DNA of 64,000 nt, taken from contig CAIOLO010000037.1 in assembly GCA_903859155.1 (NCBI GenBank), positions 78,071 through 142,070 on the forward strand, read 5' to 3'. Below are positions 54,560-63,196 of this stretch, in pieces. The notes below the pieces were generated by a model, which searched no databases, had not been told where the DNA came from, and saw only the letters and a program-made list of their open reading frames with translations. Position numbers and translations under genes: made by a program. How positions within the stretch are numbered: the stretch's first letter is position 1; each line of letters starts with the position of its first letter. Source of the stretch: an uncultured beta proteobacterium (GTDB lineage Bacteria > Pseudomonadota > Gammaproteobacteria > Burkholderiales > SG8-39).

Positions 54560-56236
54560 ATGGCGGAGACCAAAGAATTCACGGTAGGCGACACCAAAGC
54601 ATCAAACGTCTACGGCCACCCGAAAGACTGCGCCATCCTTCTCGAGAAGGACGTGCGTGTTCCCATGCGCGACGGCGTCGTGCTCATGGCCAATGTCTTC
54701 CGTCCCAAGGCGCCGGGCAAGTATCCGGTCATCTTTTACATGGCGCCAAAAATCAAGGATCGTTTTCCGGCGTTCGAGGACTACGAGCGCATCCCGAACA
54801 CCGGCGTAATTCGCGTGTCAGAGTACACCGCGTTCGAGGCGCCCGACCCGGTGTACTGGGTTCCCAACGGGTATGTGATGGTCGGCGTGAACAACCGGGC
54901 CTCCGGCAACTCCGAGGGCGAACGATTCGCACATCTGGCGCAGGAGATGGCCACTGACTATTACGACACCGTGGAATGGGCTGCCGCCCAGGAATGGTCC
55001 AACGGCAGTGTCGGCTCGAACGGCGTTTCCTACCTCGCCATGACGCAATGGCTTGGCGCGGCAACCAATCCGCCGCACCTCAAGTGCTTCATGCCGTGGG
55101 AGGGTCTGAACGACGTTTACCGGGAATGGGCTTTCAACGGCGGCATCCCCGACACCGGATTCTTCAAGATGTACATGACCCGAACGGTGCAGCCTGGCGT
55201 CGGCTTCGTCCGCCAGGGCGCTCAAGCCGAAGACATCGTGGCCGAGCGAGCGAAGCACCCGACCTTCGATGAATTCTGGAGTTCAAAGCACCCTGACCTG
55301 TCGAAAATCACGGCCCCCGCCTACGTCTGCGCAAGCTGGTCGACGCAGGGGCTGCATTGCCGCGGAAGCTTCGAGGGCTACAAGCAGATCTCGTCGAAAG
55401 AGAAATGGCTGGAAGTGCATGGACGCAAGGAGTGGGAGACCTATTACTCGCGCGAATGTCTGGAGCGCCAGCGGCGCTTCTTCGACCATTACCTGAAGGG
55501 CGCAAAGAGCGGAATCAAGGATTTCCCGCGCGTGCGCTTCGAGGTGCGCGAGCGCTTCTACGAAGGCCGCACAGGCTACGCGCAAGACTATCCGATTCCC
55601 GGAACCCGGTATCGGTCGCTTTTCCTGGATGTGAAAGCAGGCTCGCTGTCGGAACAATGCCCGGGCAGCGAAGCGAACCTGCGCTACAGCGCGCTCAAGA
55701 ACACCGAGGCGCGTGACCGCGCAGAGTTTGGCTTCACCTTCAAGGAGCGCACCGAGCTGGTGGGCAACATGAAGCTGAAACTTTGGGTAAGCGCTGAAGG
55801 TAGCGACGACATGGACCTTGAGGTCGGACTCAAGAAATTCGACAAGGATGGCAACGAGGTGTTTTTTGCCGACTTCAACCACATGGAGAACGGCATGGTG
55901 GCATCCGGCTGGCTTCGCGTATCGCACCGGGAGCTGGACCAGCAAAAGTCAACGCCGCAGCAGCCCTGGCTCAAGCACGAGCGCATCCAGAAACTGAAGC
56001 CCGGCGAAATCGTCCCGATCGAGGTCGAAATCCTGCCTTCGGGCACGGCTTTTGGCGCCGGTGAGCAGTTGCGCCTCATTGTGCAGGGTCATGAAATCCT
56101 GCAATTCGCCTATCGCAATCACCATGATGAGACCGTCAACCTGGGCCACCACATTGTGCATGCGGGCGGAAAGTACGACTCGCACCTGCTCATACCAGTC
56201 ATTTCTGCCAAGGAGGCCTCGGCCAACTCAATGTAG
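54560..56236 (+). CDS. CocE/NonD family hydrolase (X-Pro dipeptidyl-peptidase S15 type)
   Basis: A 558-residue serine hydrolase. The alpha/beta domain starts with VRVPMRDGVVLMANVFRP. The nucleophile lies in GVSYLAMTQ near residue 158. A C-terminal jelly-roll domain (PepX_C) begins with RFFDHYLKG near 305. Relatives cleave esters such as cocaine, amides, or glutaryl-cephalosporins. AAGGAG is upstream of the ATG. Confidence 0.87.
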   Translation: MAETKEFTVGDTKASNVYGHPKDCAILLEKDVRVPMRDGVVLMANVFRPKAPGKYPVIFYMAPKIKDRFPAFEDYERIPNTGVIRVSEYTAFEAPDPVYWVPNGYVMVGVNNRASGNSEGERFAHLAQEMATDYYDTVEWAAAQEWSNGSVGSNGVSYLAMTQWLGAATNPPHLKCFMPWEGLNDVYREWAFNGGIPDTGFFKMYMTRTVQPGVGFVRQGAQAEDIVAERAKHPTFDEFWSSKHPDLSKITAPAYVCASWSTQGLHCRGSFEGYKQISSKEKWLEVHGRKEWETYYSRECLERQRRFFDHYLKGAKSGIKDFPRVRFEVRERFYEGRTGYAQDYPIPGTRYRSLFLDVKAGSLSEQCPGSEANLRYSALKNTEARDRAEFGFTFKERTELVGNMKLKLWVSAEGSDDMDLEVGLKKFDKDGNEVFFADFNHMENGMVASGWLRVSHRELDQQKSTPQQPWLKHERIQKLKPGEIVPIEVEILPSGTAFGAGEQLRLIVQGHEILQFAYRNHHDETVNLGHHIVHAGGKYDSHLLIPVISAKEASANSM

Positions 56237-56321
56237 GCGGGTTTGACGGGCCTATCCGTCATCGCCTGTCCTGGCCATCGCAGAAGGCTTTGCAACCGCC
56301 TTTCGCGATAGATCGGTTGCG

Positions 56322-57956
56322 CTACGGCACGCGGCCAGATTCGGAGGGTGGCCGCGCCACGATGAAGCCCAGTTCTTGCGGCAATGCATTTCTCAGGTCA
56401 GCGACAAATGCCTCGTGCAGGCCGAAAGCCTGCTCGGCGTCGCCCCCGAGGCTGGAAATTCGAATCAGCATGCCATCGGCGATCTGTCCCTTGAGGCCAT
56501 AGCGTAACTGCGCGAATTTTCGCTGAATGCCGGGTAGCGTCGCTTCATCCCCCACGGTCATCCAATAGGTGATGGGTTCGATGCGACCGCCTTGGCGCGC
56601 CACCAGCCGGCGCACCGGCAGATCGCCCGATGCCGTGGAAATATATCCATCGCGTAAATCCGTGAGAGCGAAACCTTGCGCCTGGTAGCAATATTCGGGG
56701 CGATGGACCTGCAGCTCATTGCCAAGTTGGTCGCCACCGTAGGCAATGGCAAGCATGATGCGCTCGCCATTGCCATTGACATAGATTCTATTGACCGTCT
56801 GACTGTAGATGCGCTGCACACTCGCTTGCAATTCAGGTGACACCAATGCGATGAGGGCGTTATTTTCCATGCTCCAGTCGCCCAATCGCTTTGGGATTCC
56901 TGCACTCAAATCGGGAACCGGCCGCTTCGCTGCCAGCGGCTGCGTGGGCGTGAGCATTGCCGTGCAAACCACCGCGCCAAGGAGTGCGAGCGAAAGCACC
57001 AGGCTGCGCAGGCTGTTCGGGCCTGCCTGTGGCGCTCTGGCCCCGCTCGCGCTGGCTTCCTTGAAACCAGCCGAGCGCCCTCGGGCGCATAACGAAAGCA
57101 CGCCATCCAGGCCGCTCAGCACGGCGAAGGCCGACACAAAAAGAACCAGACCGGTCAGATCGTGCCAGAAGCTCTGCCCCACGGCATCGCCGAAATGGTA
57201 GGTGAGCAACAACAGGATCAAAACCCGCAGAAAATTGGCCAGAAGTGCAATGGGCACCAGCGCCAGCACCAGTATCGAGCGATGCAGCGCACTTCGATTG
57301 CCCGTGATGTGAAGATAGAGCAGACCCAGCGCCGAGAGGAAAAGCAGCGAATGCAGGCCGGAGCAGGCATCCGCGACCAGCAACCTGTATGGGCCCAGAC
57401 CGAGAACAACGCCGCTGCGGGCGATGGGGTATCCGGCGGCGTAGAGCACCTGCTCGGCGCCGATCGATAGCAGCTCCTTCAGCGGGCTGGTCAGATAGTC
57501 CACGACCCATCCCGGGTAGGGCAGCGAGAACAGCAGGAACAACAAGGGAAAGCGCATTGCACGCAGGGCCGCTTGGCCGCCAAGGACGGCGAGCACGCCG
57601 GCCATGATCGGGATGACTGCGCCCAATTCCAGCAGTTCGACCCTCTGCGAACGTCCCACCACGTAGGCGGCCAGTCCCATCGACAGCAGAACCAGGCCCA
57701 ACCAGGGTATCCCGGCATCGGGCAGCAAGCGCACGGCGCGCAATCGGTAATAGATGAGGCCGAACGACAGTGCCGTCAGCAGCGGGGCGTAGGCGTGTTC
57801 CTCCAGCTTCCATAAGCCCGAGGCGGCGCCGTAGTAGCTTGGCAGCAGCAGTGCGAGCAATGCCAGAAAGGGCCACAGGAGCGGGCCGGCCGCTCTCTCC
57901 AAACCAGACCACTGCCTGGTCAATGCGGCATGACGGTTCATCATCATAGCCGGCAA
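56322..57956 (-). CDS. Exosortase fused to an EpsI domain
   Basis: A 544-residue inner-membrane protein. The first 290 residues have about eight helices with the exosortase triad C198 (ADACSGLHS), R244 (NFLRVL) and H265 (FWHDLTG). The enzyme is thought to cut PEP-CTERM proteins at the membrane and pass them to the surface. The C-terminal 220 residues are an EpsI-type domain. Subtype (XrtA or XrtB) is left open. It lies 2 bp after the EpsD-like gene. Confidence 0.93.
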   Translation of the reverse strand: MPAMMMNRHAALTRQWSGLERAAGPLLWPFLALLALLLPSYYGAASGLWKLEEHAYAPLLTALSFGLIYYRLRAVRLLPDAGIPWLGLVLLSMGLAAYVVGRSQRVELLELGAVIPIMAGVLAVLGGQAALRAMRFPLLFLLFSLPYPGWVVDYLTSPLKELLSIGAEQVLYAAGYPIARSGVVLGLGPYRLLVADACSGLHSLLFLSALGLLYLHITGNRSALHRSILVLALVPIALLANFLRVLILLLLTYHFGDAVGQSFWHDLTGLVLFVSAFAVLSGLDGVLSLCARGRSAGFKEASASGARAPQAGPNSLRSLVLSLALLGAVVCTAMLTPTQPLAAKRPVPDLSAGIPKRLGDWSMENNALIALVSPELQASVQRIYSQTVNRIYVNGNGERIMLAIAYGGDQLGNELQVHRPEYCYQAQGFALTDLRDGYISTASGDLPVRRLVARQGGRIEPITYWMTVGDEATLPGIQRKFAQLRYGLKGQIADGMLIRISSLGGDAEQAFGLHEAFVADLRNALPQELGFIVARPPSESGRVP

Positions 57957-57958
57957 GC

Positions 57959-58825
57959 TTACTTGTCCGGGAGCGGATTTTTGCTGATCTTGGCGCTCGA
58001 GCGCAACCGGCTCAACTCTTCCTTCAGGGACACCCCCGCCTGCTGGTTCTTGAGGAAGATTTTGATGGACGGCGCCGCGGTTTTCCAGGTGAGCGGCGCG
58101 GCTTCAAAAGATTGAATTTCATAAATCAGCAAAGCATTGGACAACCGCAGGACGAAATTGTCGCCGCGCTGGAGTTGGGCAAGCCTGCCAGCGGCCTCCA
58201 TCGGCAAGTCCTCGGCCGGGCGCATGGTCAGCTGTTCGAAAAACCGGCCCGGTTGCTGCCGCAGCCAGGCAATCACATCAGCCAGAGCTTCCTTGCGCTT
58301 GAGTCGCGCCTCTACCGCGGCAATGGAGGAGACATTCACCGGCGAGTCCTCCGGTATGGAAATCTCGCGCAAACGGTAAACCTTGCGAGCGGCGAACAGG
58401 GCGGGATGTTCCGAAAAGTACCTGGCGGCCACGCTCTCGTCGGGCGATACCAGCTTGCCCGCCACTTCTTCCGCATAGGCTGCGGCAAGGATGTCGATGC
58501 GGGCTTCCTCCAGCCGGGCCATGACCTCGGGACGCCGATCCAGTTTTTGCAGCAGCGCCTGCTGCTGCAACAATTGCCGATCGATCAATTTTTCCACCAG
58601 GGCTTCCCGCTCGCTCTTTGCCAGGGGCGCTTTGGAGGCTTGGGCGAGAGCAAAATTCAACTGATGCACGGAAATGTCATCGGCATTGACCCGCGCGATA
58701 ACCTGGCTTTGTTCCACGCCTGCTTTGTTGCATCCGGCCAATGCGAGCGCAAACGCAACGGCTGCGAGCATTGCGAACAGTCCGCCGGCTCCAGCGCATC
58801 TCCCGCGCGATTGAGAAGAAATCAT
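57959..58825 (-). CDS. EpsD-family peptidyl-prolyl isomerase-like lipoprotein
   Basis: A 288-residue protein with a lipobox (ALAGC) ending its signal peptide, so probably membrane-anchored in the periplasm. SurA-like N-terminal helices (VNADDISVHQLNFAL, LIDRQLLQQQALLQ) precede a parvulin-like region. The EpsD family is found next to exosortases in exopolysaccharide loci. It overlaps the PEP-CTERM gene by 4 bp, so the three genes form one operon. Confidence 0.85.
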   Translation of the reverse strand: MISSQSRGRCAGAGGLFAMLAAVAFALALAGCNKAGVEQSQVIARVNADDISVHQLNFALAQASKAPLAKSEREALVEKLIDRQLLQQQALLQKLDRRPEVMARLEEARIDILAAAYAEEVAGKLVSPDESVAARYFSEHPALFAARKVYRLREISIPEDSPVNVSSIAAVEARLKRKEALADVIAWLRQQPGRFFEQLTMRPAEDLPMEAAGRLAQLQRGDNFVLRLSNALLIYEIQSFEAAPLTWKTAAPSIKIFLKNQQAGVSLKEELSRLRSSAKISKNPLPDK

Positions 58826-59475
58826 GAGGCAGGCGTCGCCCGGTTGCGCTGAAAGCGGACTGCAATTCCCATGAACAGCAGTCCGGTGAGCAGCAAGGCG
58901 TAGTCCTTCGGTTCCGGCACTGCGGAGATGAAGTTCACGCCGATGACCATGTCGTTGTAATCGGCTGCTCCTGGAAAGGGGTCGTTATAAGCCAGGAAAA
59001 AGTCATAGCTATTGCCGTTGACCACCCCGCCGGAAACAATCGCAAACGAGGCCACGCTCGAGGCGCTGTAAGTCTGCCCGTTGGACACGGTGCCGACATA
59101 GGAGGAAGGATAAACCGTGGCAAATCCGAAATTGAGCTGCCCCGCGTCGACGCCAGTGGAGAAAGAGCTGCCGACCTGGCTTGGTTTCAGCCCGTTGTAA
59201 ATGGCATTCTGATTCAGAAGGCTGCTGAAGGACGTGGAGGCGGTGCCGAATCCGTTGGTGAAGCCCGCCTCCGATCCGAGATAGGTGTAAGTGACCGTAC
59301 CGGCAACGGTAGCCGACAAAGTGCCGAACGTGGCGGTCTGTTGCCCTGAGAAGCCGGATATCGAATTCAATCCCGAGGCCGTCAACAAGCTGCCCGGGTT
59401 TGTTATGGCCAGCCCGGCGGCATGCACCGCAGCCGCACCAAGAGCGAAAACCAGGGAAATGAATACCTTTCCCAT
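58822..59475 (-). CDS. PEP-CTERM sorting-domain protein
   Basis: A 217-residue secreted protein. GAGGGTGA precedes the ATG at 59475, and a signal peptide (LVFALGAAAVHA) follows. The body is rich in Ser, Thr and Gly. The tail has VPEP, a 17-residue hydrophobic helix (LLLTGLLFMGIAVRF) and QRNR, the exosortase recognition signal. It is the likely substrate of the adjacent exosortase. The Ca-binding-like NDPFPGAADYNDM may mark a DUF4114-type region. Confidence 0.9.
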   Translation of the reverse strand: MGKVFISLVFALGAAAVHAAGLAITNPGSLLTASGLNSISGFSGQQTATFGTLSATVAGTVTYTYLGSEAGFTNGFGTASTSFSSLLNQNAIYNGLKPSQVGSSFSTGVDAGQLNFGFATVYPSSYVGTVSNGQTYSASSVASFAIVSGGVVNGNSYDFFLAYNDPFPGAADYNDMVIGVNFISAVPEPKDYALLLTGLLFMGIAVRFQRNRATPAS

Positions 59476-60025
59476 GGTCACCCTCACGGTGGCGGAGACA
59501 GTCGTCGTCGCCGTCGCCAATCGCTGCGCGCGTTGCGCCCTATCCCGGGCTGCCATGGTTTCGGGTTTCATTAAAATTCCAGCTGATGTTTCACCCCTGC
59601 ATCAAACCAGAGCTACGGTGCAGATTGTGTCCAGAGTGCAAACTCTTTCCCGGGGTTGCCAACGGCGCAGGTTCTCAATTAGTTATCGAAATATTGCGAT
59701 CGCACCTTGCGTCTTTTGATCAGCTGATGTATTAACTAGAGTAATTATCGACGCAAGAAATTTTTTTGAAAAATTTACTGAATAACAAAGTCGCTTCTAA
59801 ATTAATTGGCGCGAGTTTAGAAACTCCGAAGCGGTCATCCGCGGCGGCGGAATCGATCCCCCTCAGCAGTTCCAAGCAAAAAGAATTCTATTTTCCGCGT
59901 CTGCCCGTTATGGGGAGTCGCGTAACAAATTTGGTCGTCCGTAGTTCATCACGGCGACTGGATGGCTCGTGCCGGTTTGGACGAGTTGGGTATGTTGTAT
60001 TCATTAACGCCTAAAGGAGATTGCC
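59476..60025. other. Intergenic region with an AT-rich segment
   Basis: 550 bp upstream of the PEP-CTERM operon. The stretch 59680-59810 is markedly richer in A and T than the rest of the window. An 82-codon plus-strand frame starting with TTG at 59766 has no Shine-Dalgarno and is not called. Promoters for both flanking genes should be here but cannot be fixed. Confidence 0.5.
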
Positions 60026-60091
60026 ATGGCAACGAAGAAAAAAGCCAAAAAAGTACCCGCCAAGAAAAAAGCAGCCAAGAAAAAGAAGTAG
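60026..60091 (+). CDS. Lysine-rich 21-residue microprotein
   Basis: ATG at 60026 with a near-perfect AAAGGAGA Shine-Dalgarno 5 bp upstream. The product is 21 residues, 12 of them lysine (KKKAKKVPAKKKAAKKKK), ending in TAG at 60091. It resembles a single repeat block of bacterial histone H1-like or AlgP-type tails and would bind nucleic acid or acidic polymers. It is too short for usual gene callers. Confidence 0.55.
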   Translation: MATKKKAKKVPAKKKAAKKKK

Positions 60092-60873
60092 GTATTACCA
60101 AGAAAACCCACGAATAATTAGTGGCTCTGAAGTAATCCACCCAGTTGAAGGTGGTTATCAAGAAGCTCTAAAAAAAATCGGCTTGGAAACCGCCCGTGAA
60201 AGCCAATCTGGCTGTCATGGTCGACTCCAAGCCGAGGTGGGTACGAATGGGCTGCGGACTGCTCAATGCTCCAAACCAGAGTTGCTCCGCAGACATTCGG
60301 TTTCGTCGAGATTGCCACTAGACGAAGACTACCTGCCCAGCATGCTTTACACCCCCCCTTTGTTGTCAAGAGTAATTTATAACCCATTGGTTTAACTGAT
60401 ATTTGTCTATTATATTAATCGCCGGAACGGGTTTATAAAGACATTGCATTCTTGCCTCTAGAGTGCTCAATGTGAAATTTCGGTCATTATTTCAAGCGGA
60501 TTGCCAAACCCTGGCGAATGACCATCGACGCCGTTTTGAATGGCTCTATTTCGCCGCCATCTTATGTGGCAGCACATGAAATCTATCAAAGCAGTCGCGC
60601 TCACCAAACAAAAACCCGAAATGTCACCGTTATTGCCTCTGCGCTGACCATTCCCGCTTCCGCTCCCGCTCAGCCGGAGGCGGGTCCAACCGTTGCGCAC
60701 CGTTTTGACGGCGCCTTGGCGGTTCAGGTTAAGCTGCGGGTGTGGTAACACGCAGGCGAAGGGTCAAAAATCCTACCGCTCCTTAGAGAGCGATAAAAGC
60801 CCTCATAGATCTTGAAGTCCACTGAAGCGACACAAGATTAGTTTTCCGAATGCTCACCATGAGAGAACCAACC
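60092..60873. other. Long intergenic region with no convincing gene
   Basis: 782 bp of mixed composition with an AT-rich core at 60360-60425. Several 70-120 codon frames exist on both strands (for example 60118-60387 minus, 60467-60751 minus, 60518-60748 plus), but none has a Shine-Dalgarno plus family-like sequence. A small CGCTC/GAGCG hairpin lies at 60778-60793. Confidence 0.4.
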
Positions 60874-61953
60874 ATGCTTTTCGAACCGTTTTCCTCGCGC
60901 TCGCTGCAACTCAAGAACCGCTTTGTCATGGCACCGATGACCCGTAGCCGGGCGGTCGATGCCAATACGCCGAACGCATTGATAGCGGAGCATTACGGCC
61001 AACGCGCATCCGCCGGACTGATCATCACCGAAGGCGCCTCCCCCTCGCCCAACGGGCTGGGCTATGCCCGCATTCCGGGCCTGTATAACGACGCGCAGGT
61101 GCGCGGCTGGAAGCTGGTGACCGACGCCGTCCACGCCAAGGGGGGAAAGATCTTCGTGCAGCTCATGCACACGGGCCGGGTGACACATGTTGCGAACCTG
61201 CCGGCAGGCGCCGAAGTCGTGGGGCCGATGGCCGAGGTTTGTCCCGGCGAAATGTACACGGACGCACAAGGCATGCAGCCCCACAGCCTTGCGCGCGCAA
61301 TGACCGATCGCGACATCGCCCATGCCGCCGGCGAATACGCGAAGTCGGCGACACTTGCCATAGAGGCGGGATTCGACGGGGTGGAATTGCACGCCGCGAA
61401 CGGCTACCTCATCGAGCAGTTCCTGAACGCGAACGTGAACAAGCGTACCGACGGCTATGGCGTGAACATCGCCGGCCGCAACCGCTTCGCGATCGAAGTG
61501 TCGCGTGCGGCCGTGGCTGCCATCGGGGGCAACCGAGTCGGCATCCGCCTGTCGCCCTACGGCGCGTTCAACGACACCGGTGCTTTCCCGGAAGTGGAGG
61601 CGCAATACCTGTCGCTCGCGCGGGAGCTCTCGGCGATCGGCCTGCTCTACCTGCACCTGGTCGATCATTCCGCGATGGGCGCACCGCCCGTGCCCGCGGA
61701 GTTCAAGGCCAGGCTGCGCAGTGCCTTCAATGGATTGTTCATCGCCTCTGGCGGGTTCGATCGCGCAAGCGCCGAAAGCGCGCTTGCCGAGAAACGCGCC
61801 GACCTCGTCGCATTCGGTCGGCCGTTCCTTGCAAACCCGGACTTGGTCGAGCGCATGCAGGCCAACGCACCGCTCAATGCCCCGGACATGGCGACCTTCT
61901 ACACGCCCGGGCCCAAGGGCTACACGGACTACCCGACCCTCAAACGTCAATAG
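60874..61953 (+). CDS. Old yellow enzyme-type alkene/ester reductase
   Basis: A 359-residue FMN-dependent TIM-barrel reductase of the NemA/OYE group that uses NAD(P)H to reduce activated C=C bonds or nitro esters. PMTRSRA near 21-27, VQLMHTGRVTH near 95-105, and H173/N176 (ELHAANGYLIEQF) bind substrate and flavin. Start chosen at 60874 to match the family opening (LFEPF); ATGs at 60850 and 60859 are alternatives. Confidence 0.92.
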   Translation: MLFEPFSSRSLQLKNRFVMAPMTRSRAVDANTPNALIAEHYGQRASAGLIITEGASPSPNGLGYARIPGLYNDAQVRGWKLVTDAVHAKGGKIFVQLMHTGRVTHVANLPAGAEVVGPMAEVCPGEMYTDAQGMQPHSLARAMTDRDIAHAAGEYAKSATLAIEAGFDGVELHAANGYLIEQFLNANVNKRTDGYGVNIAGRNRFAIEVSRAAVAAIGGNRVGIRLSPYGAFNDTGAFPEVEAQYLSLARELSAIGLLYLHLVDHSAMGAPPVPAEFKARLRSAFNGLFIASGGFDRASAESALAEKRADLVAFGRPFLANPDLVERMQANAPLNAPDMATFYTPGPKGYTDYPTLKRQ

Positions 61954-62120
61954 GCCGGGAGCGGACGGCGTTGTTCGCATTCGGCCGCTGTCCGCTGGCC
62001 GGGTATGGAAGTATCTCCAGCTGGCGCGAGCGACCGCAGGACTTCTGTCAGCGGTCGCTTAAGGGCGGCGAACCAGCGGCTGAGCCCCCCCCGACCCGCG
62101 TTAAACATTCTTAACGGACT

Positions 62121-62171
62121 TTTCCCGTTTCCGAGGCTACCTTATGCAAAAGTAGAATCGGGAACGGGAAA
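62121..62171 (+). promoter_or_regulatory. Inverted repeat enclosing the ribosome site of the 64-residue ORF
   Basis: TTTCCCGTTTCCGA (62121-62134) and TCGGGAACGGGAAA (62158-62171) pair at 13 of 14 positions around a 23-nt loop. The right arm contains the Shine-Dalgarno GGGAA and the A of the start codon. In RNA this would hide the start site; in DNA it could be an operator. Confidence 0.5.
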
Positions 62172-62365
62172 TGCACACTGCAAATACAGAGCAGTTGGAG
62201 AAAGATGCCTGTGCTGCTCGCGACGCCGCAGTAGAGGCTTCGGTAGCCGTGGAACGAGACCCATCGGATTCCAATTGTTTTGCCTGGCTTGTGACAAAGG
62301 TGATTGCCGAGGAAAGATGGGAGGAAGCTCGTGCTGCCCTGAACGGGGCAGACACTGACTGCTAG
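62171..62365 (+). CDS. Small acidic protein of unknown function
   Basis: A 64-residue predicted helical protein (TEQLEKDACAARDAAVEASVAVE, then FAWLVTKVIAEERWEEARAAL), with three cysteines and no signal peptide. GGGAA immediately precedes the ATG. It stands alone, and the inverted repeat over its start suggests regulated translation or transcription. Confidence 0.5.
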   Translation: MHTANTEQLEKDACAARDAAVEASVAVERDPSDSNCFAWLVTKVIAEERWEEARAALNGADTDC

Positions 62366-62380
62366 CCTAGCCGCGAAAAC

Positions 62381-63196
62381 TCACGGCTGGTCCTCGACGC
62401 GTTCCTGTATCCGGCCATTGGCAGGGTCCAGCGCGAGTTGCACGACCTGCTCGCCGGACTCCCCCGGCAACACCGGCGGCGTGCCCATGCCTGCCAGCAC
62501 GGCGCGCACCGAAACCGCATCGGTGTCTTGGCGGCAGTGCACGCGCACCGCACCGCTGGCGGGCAACGCGAGCCGGCACGAATCGCGCAACCGCACTTTG
62601 CCCACCGTCGCCATCAGCGCGAGCAGGTATCGGCCGCGCGCGGCCAGCAACTGGGATTGCAGTGCGAGTTGCGCCTGATGCTGCAACTGCGCCTGATAAG
62701 CGATGTGCTGATTCATCACGGCCGGCATAGCACCTGCCCACGGCGTGCGTGTTCCGGGCAGGGTAGCGGGTAGCGGCAACGGCAGTTCCACGCCGGCCAT
62801 GGACGCAGCGGGCGCATCGGCCGGCGGCGACATGGCCGCTGAAGACATTGCAACCGGGGCGATGGCCGTGGGCGCCATGTCCGGCGGCGATGCCCTTCCC
62901 GACCCGAACGGATCGGACCCGGCGCCGCGCGCGTCCGCAGCGGCGGTCGGCGTCAACGCCGGTCGCGCGCCAGGCGCCCGTTGCCTCGCGGCCAGTTCCA
63001 GACTCACCGTCAGGGCGCCTGCCCCTGCGGGTTTGAAACGCGCCGGATGCGCGCGCAATGGCACAAACAGCGCCGCATGCAGCGCCGCGGAACAGGCGAA
63101 GGCGAACCACAGGCGTCGCGCGAGCGCAGAAAAAAGGGCGCGCCGCAGCACGCCCTGGTTTGCGCTCGGGAAACTCGTCTTATTGTTGGATGACAC
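62381..63196 (-). CDS. TonB-like membrane-anchored protein
   Basis: A predicted 271-residue protein from a GTG at 63196, overlapping the end of the upstream gene by 17 bp. One N-terminal helix (LWFAFACSAALHAALFVPL) is followed by a long Ala/Pro-rich stretch and a C-terminal domain of about 85 residues (GKVRLRDSCRLALPASGAV, then QLALDPANGRIQ). This layout fits TonB or energy-transducer proteins. The family is not certain, and the frame is open further to 63259. Confidence 0.55.
   Translation of the reverse strand: MSSNNKTSFPSANQGVLRRALFSALARRLWFAFACSAALHAALFVPLRAHPARFKPAGAGALTVSLELAARQRAPGARPALTPTAAADARGAGSDPFGSGRASPPDMAPTAIAPVAMSSAAMSPPADAPAASMAGVELPLPLPATLPGTRTPWAGAMPAVMNQHIAYQAQLQHQAQLALQSQLLAARGRYLLALMATVGKVRLRDSCRLALPASGAVRVHCRQDTDAVSVRAVLAGMGTPPVLPGESGEQVVQLALDPANGRIQERVEDQP

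Noticed and set aside
59766..60014. 82-codon plus-strand ORF in the AT-rich segment
   Set aside because: Starts with TTG after a T-run, without a Shine-Dalgarno; the sequence lacks order.
60118..60387. 89-codon minus-strand ORF in the long intergenic region
   Set aside because: No ribosome site or recognisable motif; similar chance frames lie on both strands of the same stretch.
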